Positions 1-14,097 are shown, numbered from the stretch's first letter. The stretch: DNA of 64,000 nucleotides from Molanna angustata (GCA_963576475.1 OY754987.1:4872036-4936035); one strand, 5' to 3'. Numbers and translations are program-made. The notes: generated from the sequence alone by a model not told the origin.

Positions 1-3000
1 GATGAGTATAGTTAGCAGTGTTGGTATTGTTTTAATCACCGTCAAACTATGCAAGGCCTGTACATGATATAGTGATGAGTGTAGTTAGCAGTGTTGGTAT
101 TGTTTTAATCACCGTCAAACTAGGCAAGGCCTGTACATGATATAGTGATGAGTATAGTTAGCAGTGTTGGTATTGTTTTAATCACCGTCAAACTAGGCAA
201 GGCCTGTACATGATATAGTGATGAGTGTAGTTAGCAGTGTTGGTATTGTTTTAATCACCGTCAAACTAGGCAAGGCCTGTACATAATATAGTGATGAGTG
301 TAGTTAGCAGTGTTGGTATTGTTTTAATCACCGTCAAACTAGGCAAGGCCTGTACATGATATAGTGATGAGTGTAGTTAGCAGTGTTGGTATTGTTTTAA
401 TCACCGTTAAACTAGGCAAGGCCTGTACATAATATAGTGATGAGTGTAGTTAGCAGTGTTGGTATTGTTTTAATCACCGTCAAACTAGGCAAGGCCTGTA
501 CATGATATAGTGATGAGTGTAGTTAGCAGTGTTGGTATTGTTTTAATCACCGTCAAACTAGGCAAGGCCTGTACATAATATAGTGATGAGTGTAGTTAGC
601 AGTGTTGGTATTGTTTTAATCACCGTCAAACTAGGCAAGGCCTGTACATGATATAGTGATGAGTGTAGTTAGCAGTGTTGGTATTGTTTTAATCACCGTC
701 AAACTAGGCAAGGCCTGTACATAATATAGTGATGAGTGTAGTTAGCAGTGTTGGTATTGTTTTAATCACCGTCAAACTAGGCAAGGCCTGTACATGATAT
801 AGTGATGAGTGTAGTTAGCAGTGTTGGTATTGTTTTAATCACCGTCAAACTAGGCAAGGCCTGTACATAATATAGTGATGAGTGTAGTTAGCAGTGTTGG
901 TATTGTTTTAATCACCGTCAAACTAGGCAAGGCCTGTACATAATATAGTGATGAGTGTAGTTAGCAGTGTTGGTATTGTTTTAATCACCGTCAAACTAGG
1001 CAAGGCCTGTACATAATATAGTGATGAGTGTAGTTAGCAGTGTTGGTATTGTTTTAATCATCGTCAAACTAGGAAAGGCCTGTACATAATATAGTGATGA
1101 GTGTAGTTAGCAGTATTGGTATTGTTTTAATCACCGTCAAACTAGGCAAGGCCTGTACATAATATAGTGATGAGTGTAGTTAGCAGTGTTGGTATTGTTT
1201 TAATCACCGTCAAACTAGGCAAGGCCTGTACATAATATAGTGATGAGTGTAGTTAGCAGTGTTGGTATTGTTTTAATCACCGTCAAACTAGGCAAGGCCT
1301 GTACATAATATAGTGATGAGTGTAGTTAGCAGTGTTGGTATTGTTTTAATCACCGTCAAACTAGGCAAGGCCTGTACATAATATAGTGATGAGTGTAGTT
1401 AGCAGTGTTGGTATTGTTTTAATCACCGTCAAACTAGGCAAGGCCTGTACATAATATAGTGATGAGTGTAGTTAGCAGTGTTGGTATTGTTTTAATCACC
1501 GTCAAACTAGTCAAGGCCTGTACATAATATAGTGATGAGTGTAGTTAGCAGTGTTGGTATTGTTTTAATCACCGTCAAACTAGGCAAGGCCTGTACATAA
1601 TATAGTGATGAGTGTAGTTAGCAGTGTTGGTTTTGTTTTAATCACCGTCATACTAGGCAAGGCCTGTACATAATATAGTTATGAGTGTAGTTAGCAGTGT
1701 TGGTATTGTTTTAATCACCGTCAAACTAGGCAAGGCCTGTACATGATATAGTGATGAGTGTAGTTAGCAGTGTTGGTATTGTTTTAATCACCGTCAAACT
1801 AGGCAAGGCCTGTACATAATATAGTGATGAGTGTAGTTAGCAGTGTTGGTTTTGTTTTAATCACCGTCATACTAGGCAAGGCCTGTACATAATATAGTTA
1901 TGAGTGTAGTTAGCAGTGTTGGTATTGTTTTAATCACCGTCAAACTAGGCAAGGCCTGTACATAATATAGTGATGAGTGTAGTTAGCAGTGTTGGTATTG
2001 TTTTAATCACCGTCAAACTAGGCAAGGCCTGTACATAATATAGTGATGAGTGTAGTTAGCAGTGTTGGTATTGTTTTAATCACCGTCAAACTAGGCAAGG
2101 CCTGTACATAATATAGTGATGAGTGTAGTTAGCAGTGTTGGTATTGTTTTAATCACCGTCAAACTAGGCAAGGCCTGTACATAATATAGTGATGAGTGTT
2201 GTTAGCAGTGTTGGCATTGTTTTAATCACCGTCAAACTAGGAAAGGTCTGTACATAATATAGTGATGAGTGTAGTTAGCAGTGTTGGTATTGTTTTAATC
2301 ACCGTCAAACTAGGCAAGGCCTGTACATTATATAGTGATGAGTGTAGTTAGCAGTGTTGGTATTGTTTTAATCACCGTCAAACTAGGCAAGGCCTGTACA
2401 TAATATAGTGATGAGTGTAGTTAGCAGTGTTGGTATTGTTTTAATCACCGTCAAACTAGGCAAGGCCTGTACATAATATAGTGATGAGTGTAGTTAGCAG
2501 TGTTGGTATTGTTTTAATCACCGTCAAACTAGGCAAGGCCTGTACATAATATAGTGATGAGTGTAGTTAGCAGTGTTGGTATTGTTTTAATCACCGTCAA
2601 ACTAGGCAAGGCCTGTACATAATATAGTGATGAGTGTAGTTAGCAGTGTTGGTATTGTTTTAATCACCGTCAAACTAGGCAAGGCCTGTACATAATATAG
2701 TGATGAGTGTAGTTAGCAGTGTTGGTATTGTTTTAATCACCGTCAAACTAGGCAAGGCCTGTACATAATATAGTGATGAGTGTAGTTAGCAGTGTTGGTA
2801 TTGTTTTAATCACCGTCAAACTAGGCAAGGCCTGTACATAATATAGTGATGAGTGTATGTAGTTAGCAGTGTTGGTATTGTTTTAATCACCGTCAAACTA
2901 GGCAAGGCCTGTACATAATATAGTGATGAGTGTAGTTAGCAGTGTTGGTATTGTTTTAATCACCGTCAAACTAGGCAAGGCCTGTACATAATATAGTGAT

Positions 3001-3052
3001 GAGTGTAGTTAGCAGTGTTGGTATTGTTTTAATCACCGTCAAACTAAGCAAC
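1..3052. repeat. 73-bp satellite DNA array, about 41.7 copies
   Basis: The unit starting GATGAGTGTAGTTAGC repeats with an exact 73-bp period from base 1 until the last partial copy degenerates near 3050. Copies are nearly identical; one has a 4-bp ATGT insertion near 2858. In units 3 to 12 the words CATGATAT and CATAATAT alternate strictly, giving a local 146-bp dimer pattern. A variant pair (GGTTTTGT plus GTTATGAG) recurs exactly 219 bp, three units, later. The array enters from the left window edge, so its true length is unknown. Confidence 0.98.
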
Positions 3053-3297
3053 GCTATTTCATATATTGAATAATTTTTATAAAATGTAGCATAAAATCGT
3101 AAATGTAATACAGATATAACGTAAATGTAATATAGATAATAAACCCAATAAAAGTAATGAATATTAAGGTTATATATTTTGTATACAACATAATACAAGA
3201 AAATTTATACACACAATATAAATTTTCTGGAAGTTGAGAGCATTTTGACTGATGAAATTGATCGTTATCAATGGAAAACTAATCAAATCTAAGGAAA

Positions 3298-3530
3298 TTG
3301 TGGCTCATTTGGTTCGGTATCTGACTGCTGATCCAAAGGTTCCGGGTTCGATTTCCGGTGGAGACATAGTTTTTAATTTTGTTTTCAGTCTGGATCTGTG
3401 AGACAATAAATATCTTTAGACTCCAGAATGTGGCAACTTGTCATTGGGTGCGTGTTAAATTAATATTTGACATTGTACCTGTTAGTTGCCCGAGAAACAG
3501 AAAAAACCGAGAAAATCAAATAAATAGAAT
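3298..3530 (+). mobile_element. tRNA-derived SINE, family 1 (copy 1)
   Basis: The head resembles a tRNA: an A-box-like TGGCTCATTTGGT at about 3301 and a B-box-like GGTTCGATTTCC at about 3347. A conserved body follows (CTGGATCTGTGAGAC, then AATGTGGCAACTTGT, then TAGTTGCCCGAGAA) and an AAATAAATA-like tail. Other copies or pieces are at 26035, 28556, 28786, 32969 (plus) and 27712, 44402, 49470, 57080 (minus). It is not a functional tRNA because the cloverleaf is degraded and a long non-tRNA body follows. Confidence 0.88.
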
Positions 3531-3544
3531 ATTTTTTAAACTTG

Positions 3545-3760
3545 CAATTACACAATCATTGTTTTTTTCCGCTGTCGGGTGTCAATAATTTTTTCGACAA
3601 TTTTTTACATCTCAATAGAGACGAAATTGGAATATTATACGAGAACCAGGAAATCAAGGCACCTACATATATCTGTCATCAACGACTGTTTGAAGCGATG
3701 ACTGTATGCGCTTTGCACAACGTTCACCAATTATGCCTTCTTATTGAGAGGTTAAAAATA
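3545..3760 (+). repeat. Dispersed repeat family 6 (AATAGAGACGAAGTTGG family)
   Basis: Contains TGTCGGGTGTCAATAA, CATCTCAATAGAGACGAA, GAACCAGGAAATCAAGGC and ACGTTCACCAATTATGCC. The same word order occurs at 26615-26850 and 34745-35010 (plus), 35230-35405 (minus), with scraps at 11745 and 20612. The short frames inside are shared only as repeat sequence and show no protein signature. Class of element unknown. Confidence 0.75.
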
Positions 3761-3780
3761 TGTAAGTCAAAAAAATCTTA

Positions 3781-4195
3781 GTAAATGCATTTATTACATA
3801 TTTTGATAACAATATTTTTTTGAATGAGGAAATACTATATTTTTTTCAGTGTGCGTTATTTATATATATATTTTTAAAAAACGGTAGATAAACTTAATAC
3901 ACATAAAAAAATCAAAGATATATTAAATATTAGATTTTCAAAAACGAGTAACTATCTGGAGACAGATTTGAAAATCATATTGTGTAAATTATCATATTAT
4001 TTTATTGCAATAGTAATATAAGGGGAAAAAAGAGAGTAGAGATCAACAAAGGAGGAAATAGTGGAATTCAGATATTTTGACATTTATTTCATGAAAGTTT
4101 GTTACCATTAACAAAAATACTATTCACATGATATTTTGTTACCATTAATGAAAATATTTTTAATTATTTTATTTATTTGATTCTTCTTGTAGATA
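3781..4195. other. AT-rich stretch, nothing recognised
   Basis: No coding signature on either strand. The pair of TTTGTTACCATTAA words at 4099 and 4138 resembles the inner part of the MITE at 4509-4705, so an old scrap of that family may lie here. Confidence 0.5.
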
Positions 4196-4470
4196 CAATT
4201 TGTACACTGGCGGGCTTATTGACTAATGGCAATTTCTTCCAACCAATCAGAGTAAATGTTAAGTATACAAAACAATGTGTAGGTACTATGGCAATCAGTT
4301 ACATATTCACATTACAAAATAAATAAATACAGCAGAAGAAAAGTAAAAAAAAAACAAACAAATAAGATAGCATAAAAGAACAATTCATAGCAATGATAGG
4401 AAAACAAAAGGATAAGGAAAGGAAGAGGAGAGGAAGATGTAATCAGGTGTTGTCAGATAAATATTTTAGT
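4196..4470 (-). mobile_element. LINE family 7, 3' untranslated end, truncated
   Basis: Carries the family's 3' block (plus-strand CACTGGCGGGCTTATTG, then GGCAATTTCTTCCAACCAA) and later GATAAATATTTTAGT. The same order is found at 21655, 56035 and 58082, where coding remains ending RLWNSLSPDIASS are readable on the minus strand. Here only the noncoding tail survives. Confidence 0.6.
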
Positions 4471-4508
4471 TATTAATTTGAATAACAGTAGCGAAAACTG
4501 GAGCAATA

Positions 4509-4705
4509 CACTGAAAAAAATATTTTGTTAATGGTAACAAAATTTCATGTTTAAATTAACCGAACTATAGTGACAACAAAACATTTGGTTTTGTGCAACA
4601 ACATGTTTTGTGCATACAGTCAAACAGTACAGTCATAAATAGATAACAAAGATTTGGTTAAAACGCAGGTAGTCAGTTCGATTGTCATTATATTTTTTTT
4701 CAGTG
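4509..4705. mobile_element. MITE with CACTGAAAAAAATAT ends, TA target
   Basis: The left end CACTGAAAAAAATAT and the right end ATATTTTTTTTCAGTG are near-perfect terminal inverted repeats, directly bordered by TA on both sides (4507-4508 and 4706-4707). The 197-bp length and TA target fit a nonautonomous Tc1/mariner-type element. The right half, including AAAACGCAGGTAG and CAGTTCGGTTG, recurs at 23365-23428. Confidence 0.72.
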
Positions 4706-4743
4706 TATAGGTACCTACTACTGTACTAAATTATCTCTATAAC

Positions 4744-4939
4744 CTGTTTCTGGAGAGAATGACCAGTTTTGAGACTTTTTTTAGGCAGGTACTGTCTGAA
4801 TAAATGGTTGACTAATCACAGGCGTCAGTCATTCGACCTAAGCATCTATTTGAAATGACGATGATTTGATTAAATTGTATGAGGTGAGAATAAGACAGTC
4901 AAATAAGCAAGACAATCTGGTCATTCTTGCCAGAAACAG
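4744..4939. mobile_element. MITE-like element with CTGTTTCTGG ends
   Basis: The first 23 bases (CTGTTTCTGG to GAATGACCAG) recur inverted at the right end with 2 mismatches. About 196 bp, no coding capacity. The target duplication is not clear, so superfamily is unassigned. Confidence 0.55.
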
Positions 4940-5009
4940 ACTTTTTGAAAATTCACGTAGCTCGGTTTGATTGGAATAAATTGCCTTGTGGCAATAAACA
5001 AATAATTTA

Positions 5010-5150
5010 ATATTCTGGCGCAGTTCAGGGGTGATATCTGTGCGATAACACTGTCACCTCATGCATAAGGACCACTGCTTTCATTGTTTACAAAAACCCG
5101 ATTACTCAATAGATGGCGTTACAAAAAGGTTTCTACGTAACTTCATAGAT
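5010..5150 (+). repeat. Dispersed repeat shared with 35098-35215
   Basis: TCTGGCGCAGTTCAGGGGTG, CTTTCATTGTTTAC and ATAGATGGCGTTACAAAAAG reappear as reverse complement at 35098-35215. Just upstream (about 4960-5000) is a LINE-tail-like word GGAATAAATTGCC. No coding signal. Confidence 0.6.
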
Positions 5151-5177
5151 GGCAATGGTGAAAACAGCTAATTATCA

Positions 5178-6079
<902 letters not shown>

Positions 6080-6164
6080 ATATTTGATGTTTTCACGGGT
6101 GAAATATGTTATAATATTTTTATCTCGGTTTTCCCGTGTCAGTAGGTCTTGACTAAGACCATTT

Positions 6165-6211
6165 GTCTTCCGACGTTTCGCCTGAATATCACCAGGCATT
6201 TTCAAGGACTT
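6165..6211 (-). ncRNA. Hammerhead-ribozyme-like motif, PLE piece A
   Basis: Same sequence as the motif described at 8965-9011, on the minus strand. Candidate only; core residues deviate from the hammerhead consensus. Confidence 0.45.
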
Positions 6212-6297
6212 AACGAAAAGCACGCGCGCGACACACGTCTACTCACACTGAAAGCTCACCGTCAAGTGACTCGTAGCGTACAAGATGGCCGCTTATG

Positions 6298-7825
6298 TCA
6301 AATATTGTTAGCGCGACGTGATTGGCTCCTTGTGACACGCCCACCTGCTGTCGTGTTCGTTGGTAATAATATTTTATCATTATTTTTGTGTTGTGATTTA
6401 TTGTTAATTTTAGTTGTGACATTAATATAATTATTGTTGTGTTTTGGGGTTATTTTCGCTATGGTATTATTAATATTATTATTGTATTGTTTGTCATATA
6501 AAATGTTCTTCCAGGTACTAGGCAAACGAACTCCGTCGTCCCGATTGTTCATTATATCCCTTCTCTTATATATTTCTATAGCTTCCCTGTAAATTCTGAG
6601 AGGTTCACTGTTTAAACTTGCTATTATTTTTGAATGGTCCAAAATCTATTGTATGTCCTTCTGTGAGCGAGTGTTGTACAAGTGAGGATGTAAGTTTTTT
6701 GTTTCTCATGTCGACTCTGTGCTCCGCTATTCGTGCTTCAACTTTTCGATTGGTTCTTCCTACATAAGTCTTATTGCACGATCCGCACGGTATTTCATAT
6801 ACTCCATGAGCTTCAAGTGGAATGATGTCTTTCGGGTTTCTTAGAAAGGTTGATATTTTATTTGTTGTGCTGAAAACGGTACGTATGTTATTTTTGTTTA
6901 ATAGACGGCTGATTTTATCGGTGACGCCTTTGATATATGGTAGTCGGGCCGTTGATAATGGTGTTTCATTGGATTTTTCTTTCACTGTTTTTGGACTCTT
7001 TAATGCTTTGTTTATTATATAGTCTGAGAAACCATTACAACGTAGAGCATTTTTCGTGTATTCTAATTCTTGTTTTTTATGCTCGTGGTCTGCAATTCTT
7101 TTTGATCTTGTTATTAGTGTTTTTGCGACTGAGCATATTTGTGCGGGGTGATGATTGGACGTTGCGTGTAGGTATCTATCGGTGTGTGTGGGCTTTCTAT
7201 ATACTGTGTGCCCCAGTTTACCGTTTGCTTTTTTTAACACTAAAACGTCTAAGAAAGGTATTTGTCTGTTATTTTCCTTCTCCATTGTAAACTTTATATC
7301 TTTATGAATGCTGTTAATAGTGTTCAAAAAATTATTTAATTCTTCTTCTCCGTGAGACCATACTACGAATGTGTCATCCACATATCTTAGCCATTTCTTT
7401 GGTTTGAGTATTACTTTCTTTAAGACTTCTTCTTCAAACCTCGTCATAAATAAGTTGGCGACTGCTGGTGACAATGACAAACCCATAGGTGCTCCTTTTA
7501 TTTGTTTGTATGTCTTATTGTTGTAATAAAAAAATGTGTTATTTAAACAGTGATAAAATAAATTTAAAATATCGTCTGTGGTATTGAGTGTTTCTTTGAT
7601 TATGTCTAGTGTCTCGTTAATTGGAATATTTGTAAATAAAGAAACAACGTCAAAACTCACAAGAATATCTGTACTTTCCAGTTCTAAGTCAGTGATGAGT
7701 GATATGAAATGTTCTGAGTTTTTGACATAGGAGTCTGCGGATTCTACATAGGGCTGCAACATATTCGCGAGGAATTTAGAAAGCATTTGTAACGGCGAAC
7801 CAATGGAACTAACAATTGGTCTCAC
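6298..7825 (-). pseudogene. PLE piece A: reverse transcriptase plus GIY-YIG endonuclease, frameshifted
   Basis: A 406-residue frame (7825 down to 6605) starts inside the RT domain at RPIVSSIGSP, with catalytic-motif D59 in SFDVVSLFTN, GAPMGLSLSPAVANLF at 111-126 and YVDD at 148-151. A linker follows, then the GIY-YIG nuclease: GVY at 341-343, the PLE-typical CGSC between GVY and YVG, YVG at 354-356, and an AEHR block. At about 6640 an extra G relative to piece B shifts the frame; the Arg/Asn-rich C-terminus continues in another frame (6642 to 6298). The RT N-terminus is missing because piece B joins at 7817-7825. PLE RTs relate to telomerase RT and use GIY-YIG nicking for target priming (family knowledge). 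Not functional as it stands. Confidence 0.9.
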
Positions 7826-8878
7826 GGAGAAGAAGAATTAAATAATTTTTTGAACACTATTAACAGCATTCATAAAGATATAAAGTTTACAATGGAGAAG
7901 GAAAATAACAGACAAATACCTTTCTTAGACGTTTTAGTGTTAAAAAAAGCAAACGGTAAACTGGGGCACACAGTATATAGAAAGCCCACACACACCGATA
8001 GATACCTACACGCAACGTCCAATCATCACCCCGCACAAATATGCTCAGTCGCAAAAACACTAATAACAAGATCAAAAAGAATTGCAGACCACGAGCATAA
8101 AAAACAAGAATTAGAATACACGAAAAATGCTCTACGTTGTAATGGTTTCTCAGACTATATAATAAACAAAGCATTAAAGAGTCCAAAAACAGTGAAAGAA
8201 AAATCCAATGAAACACCATTATCAACGGCCCGACTACCATATATCAAAGGCGTCACCGATAAAATCAGCCGTCTATTAAACAAAAATAACATACGTACCG
8301 TTTTCAGCACAACAAATAAAATATCAACCTTTCTAAGAAACCCGAAAGACATCATTCCACTTGAAGCTCATGGAGTATATGAAATACCGTGCGGATCGTG
8401 CAATAAGACTTATGTAGGAAGAACCAATCGAAAAGTTGAAGCACGAATAGCGGAGCACAGAGTCGACATGAGAAACAAAAAACTTACATCCTCACTTGTA
8501 CAACACTCGCTCACAGAAGGACATACAATAGATTTTGACCATTCAAAAATAATAGCAAGTTTAAACAGTGAACCTCTCAGAATTTACAGGGAAGCTATAG
8601 AAATATATAAGAGAAGGGATATAATGAACAATCGGGACGACGGAGTTCGTTTGCCTAGTACCTGGAAGAACATTTTATATGACAAACAATACAATAATAA
8701 TATTAATAATACCATAGCGAAAATAACCCCAAAACACAACAATAATAATATTAATGTCACAACTAAAATTAACAATAAATCACAACACAAAAATAATGAT
8801 AAAATATTATTACCAACGAACACGACAGCAGGTGGGCGTGTCACAAGGAGCCAATCACGTCGCGCTAACAATATTTGA
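7817..8878 (+). pseudogene. PLE piece B: GIY-YIG endonuclease module, open but 5'-truncated
   Basis: Opens in the middle of the RT at WSHGEEELNNF (from 7817) and runs uninterrupted to a TGA at 8876-8878, with the first in-frame TTG/ATG-like start near 7850. It contains the post-RT linker, the complete GIY-YIG domain (GVYEIPCGSC then TYVGRTNRK) and a basic C-terminus ending VTRSQSRRANNI. It lacks all RT catalytic motifs. Unlike pieces A and C it does not carry the extra G after the TIDF codons, so this module is intact. Whether it is expressed is unknown; no promoter is evident because its upstream side is the inverted piece A. Confidence 0.85.
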
Positions 8879-8964
8879 CATAAGCGGCCATCTTGTACGC
8901 TACGAGTCACTTGACGGTGAGCTTTCAGTGTGAGTAGACGTGTGTCGCGCGCGTGCTTTTCGTT

Positions 8965-9011
8965 AAGTCCTTGAAAATGCCTGGTGATATTCAGGCGAAA
9001 CGTCGGAAGAC
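8965..9011 (+). ncRNA. Hammerhead-ribozyme-like motif, PLE piece B
   Basis: Order along the strand: GTCC (8967-8970), TTGAAAAT, stem GCCTG (8979-8983), 8-nt loop GTGATATT, stem CAGGC (8992-8996), GAAA, then CGTC (9001-9004) and GGAAGAC. This follows type I hammerheads: stem I strand, CUGANGA box, stem II, GAAA, short ACGU stem III, cleavage site UC, second stem I strand. GTCC can pair with G and GAC of GGAAGAC. The box here reads UUGAAAA, two positions off the consensus, so activity may be lost. Hammerheads are reported in PLEs (established); this assignment is inference. Confidence 0.5.
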
Positions 9012-9065
9012 AAATGGTCTTAGTCAAGACCTACTGACACGGGAAAACCGAGATAAAAATATTAT

Positions 9066-9265
<200 letters not shown>

Positions 9266-9319
9266 ATAATATTTTTATCTCGGTTTTCCCGTGTCAGTAG
9301 GTCTTGACTAAGACCATTT

Positions 9320-9366
9320 GTCTTCCGACGTTTCGCCTGAATATCACCAGGCATTTTCAAGGACTT
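9320..9366 (-). ncRNA. Hammerhead-ribozyme-like motif, PLE piece C
   Basis: Identical to the motif at 8965-9011, on the minus strand. Confidence 0.45.
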
Positions 9367-9452
9367 AACGAAAAGCACGCGCGCGACACACGTCTACTCA
9401 CACTGAAAGCTCACCGTCAAGTGACTCGTAGCGTACAAGATGGCCGCTTATG

Positions 9453-11736
<2,284 letters not shown>

Positions 11737-11744
11737 GAGGACGT

Positions 11745-11812
11745 TGCGCAACCAGCCAATGACAGGTCGGAATCCCTGTAGGTGCCTTCGTTACTATTGA
11801 GATGTTTAAAAA
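11745..11812 (-). repeat. Scrap of dispersed repeat family 6
   Basis: ACCAGCCAATGACAGGTCGG, CTGTAGGTGCCTTCG and CTATTGAGATGTT match the reverse complement of family 6 (compare 35290-35395). Confidence 0.6.
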
Positions 11813-12189
11813 TTAAATTAAAAATAAGTTATTAGGAACAAGACTGTTAGATTATTACATTGTAGTGAAATATAAATAAAGACATGTTTAACATTTGTTT
11901 AGATAATAATTAAGCAATTACGACCTTGGGATGATCTTGTGTCATAAAATGGCCCTATATAAAATGTTATTGCTAAACAAACTTAATAATAGAAGGTCAA
12001 AATGTATGAATATAATAAATAGTTGTTGTTGAAGACAACATATTAGTAAATTCTAGGTAGTTGGAAAATCTTCAGGAAAAATTCTTCAAAAACTGTTTAT
12101 TGTTTAACAGAGAAAATCGTGTGAAATAATAATGTTATAACCGAGTTCTAAGAATTCGATTTATTATCATTCTTCATTGTAGACAAATT
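11813..12189. other. AT-rich stretch, nothing recognised
   Basis: No long frame, no tandem structure and no repeat shared with the rest of the window was seen. Confidence 0.5.
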
Positions 12190-12298
12190 TCATTCATTCG
12201 TTCATACCATCACAACATCTCCCACGACGTGGGGTAGCCAGCGACGTAGGTCATGTGCCGGTGTGCATAACATTATTTAAGGAAGTACGGCACTTGGG

Positions 12299-12955
12299 CG
12301 TATTTATTTATTTATTTATTAAGAGAAAAAAACAATTACACATCACACATACACCTTGTTTTAAAAATAATAAACTTTTTTATTTATTTATTGTTAATAC
12401 ACAAACATTTTTACATATTTAGGTTAAGTAAGTAACGCCCCACTAGGCAAGACCTGTTCTGGGGCTGTTACTTTTACACAATAGGGTATACAAATTATTT
12501 CCACATAGAGAATACATAATATATAAGGTGCACAAATGTTACAATCAAGTAGTTTAAAAAAATAAGATTAAAAAAAAAGTAGGGTTTTAGATTAAATAAA
12601 ATAAATGAATAAGAAGAAATGAAATAAAAATAAAAGTAAATAAATCAGATGTTTAGGGTGGACAACCCCCTCAGCATAGAGTCTGTCCGAAGAAATCAGC
12701 CATTTTTTTGTAAGAATTTTAAAGGAATTGTGATTTGGTGTTGTGGTGTTTTGATAGAGAGGTTACAATGTAAACATAGACGTGCTAAGAGATAAAAGTA
12801 ATAAAATATTAAAAAACTATACTTATTGAAAAAACATATTATGAAGTATTGAGTATAGTTTGGAGTACACAAGAATCACTTGTTTTTTTTTCAAAAAAAA
12901 TCATTCATATAATCAGTTCCTCAACATTGCTTTCCAGCCATACCCAGCACTATTG
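12299..12955. other. AT-rich insertion inside a family 4 element
   Basis: Starts with TATTTATTTATTTATTAAG and contains ACTAGGCAAGACCTGTTCTG at about 12443, a word also present near 48839 (ACTAGGCGAAGCCTGTTCTG) and resembling the 73-bp satellite core. Probably the 3' end of an unidentified minus-strand retroelement. Confidence 0.4.
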
Positions 12956-13042
12956 TGCACATACACACACACCCACACACACACACACATAAATCTCATC
13001 TCACCTAAATAGACAAATTTCAAAATGGCTTGTGAGCCTCAA

Positions 13043-13385
13043 TGTTGAACTGTGTGAGATGTTACATATTATATTGCCTGATGAATGTGAACTATGTGAG
13101 ATGTTACATATTATATTGCCTGACGAAGGTTGAACTATGGGAGATGTTTCATATTATATTACCTGACGAATGTTGAACTATGGGAGATGTTTCATATTAT
13201 ATTGCCTGACGAATGTTGAACTATGTGAGATGTTACATATTATATTGCCTGACGAATGTTGAACTATGTGATATGTTTCATATTATATTGCCTGACGAAT
13301 GTTGAACTATGTGAGATGTTACATATTATATTGCCTGACGAATGTTGAACTATGTGAGATTTTACATATTATATTGCCTGACGAA
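13043..13385 (+). repeat. 43-bp tandem array, about 8 copies
   Basis: Unit TGTTGAACTATGTGAGATGT plus TACATATTATATTGCCTGACGAA-type continuation, with small variants (GGGAGATGTTTC). It occupies the place where the family 4 copy at 40300 carries a 106-bp array. Confidence 0.9.
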
Positions 13386-13583
13386 TTCTAGATTAACCGA
13401 CTCTTACGGGACACCCGAAAACGATATTAGGAAAGAGTGGAATCTCTATTCTAAACCGGTGCCTCACAGTATCTCAATTAAAATTATGTAAACAAATAAA
13501 TACATAGTATGTATGTCCAATTCTGATTCGTCTAAATTTATCCGTCTGAATTTTAGTACATGGGAAATGTAAAAAAGGTGCTT

Positions 13584-13727
13584 GCATTTATACGGGACTC
13601 ATTACGTCACACCACGCGAACAAAATCCTTTTATCCATGGTCGAGTACCAAAACGTATGTAACCAACGGGCAACCTTTAAAAGGATTTAAACCGCGCGGT
13701 GTGACGTAATGAGTCCCGTATAAATGC
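13584..13727. mobile_element. MITE with TTTATACGGGACTCATTACG ends
   Basis: About 30 bp at the left end, including ACGGGACTCATTACGTCACA, recur as a perfect inverted repeat at the right end. The termini lie at TGCA on both sides (13583-13586 and 13725-13728), a possible 4-bp target duplication, but TGCA is palindromic so this is ambiguous. 144 bp, noncoding. Confidence 0.75.
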
Positions 13728-14097
13728 AGTCAACTTTTTGACATTTCTCATATTATGCATAATGTGCATGTAATGTATGTAGGTAACTGGTCATTTTTAT
13801 GTATTAATTGCACAAATCAAACCATTGAAAAATTATCTTTAAGAAATAAACAGTGTACCTAGTACATATTCTTTAGGTGATTTAGTTATTTGGTGATTAA
13901 ATATAACTTTTCTTCATAATAAATATACATTATTTTGTCTTTCAAAATGAGCGTCTAAATTATATTTTGGACCTTATGTAAACATTTTTATATCATATCG
14001 ATTACAGAATGATGAGGTAGGTATCTATAAAAAGATCACAAGATCTGTTGCAAGAACTCGGTAAAATATTTGTATGAAAAATACAATATGTATACAG
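13728..14097. other. AT-rich stretch, nothing recognised
   Basis: No frame or repeat supported. Confidence 0.5.

Larger units (their letters stand above)
12190..13480 (+). repeat. Dispersed family 4 element, interrupted, with internal tandem array
   Basis: The left part (12190-12298) has TTCATACCATCACAACATC, a GTGGGGTAGCCAGCGACG-like block and GGTGTGCAT. The right part (about 12956-13480) resumes with a CA-rich block, CTCATCTCACCTAAAT, a 43-bp tandem array, then CGACTCTTACGGGACACCCG and a CCGGTGCCTCACAG end. The same order, uninterrupted, is seen at 40296-41890 and 49103-49317. Between the parts is about 650 bp of inserted AT-rich DNA. No protein coded; class unknown. Confidence 0.7.

Noticed and set aside
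1..3052. CRISPR-like array
   Set aside because: No unique spacers: the whole 73-bp unit is repeated, and the genome is eukaryotic. It is satellite DNA.
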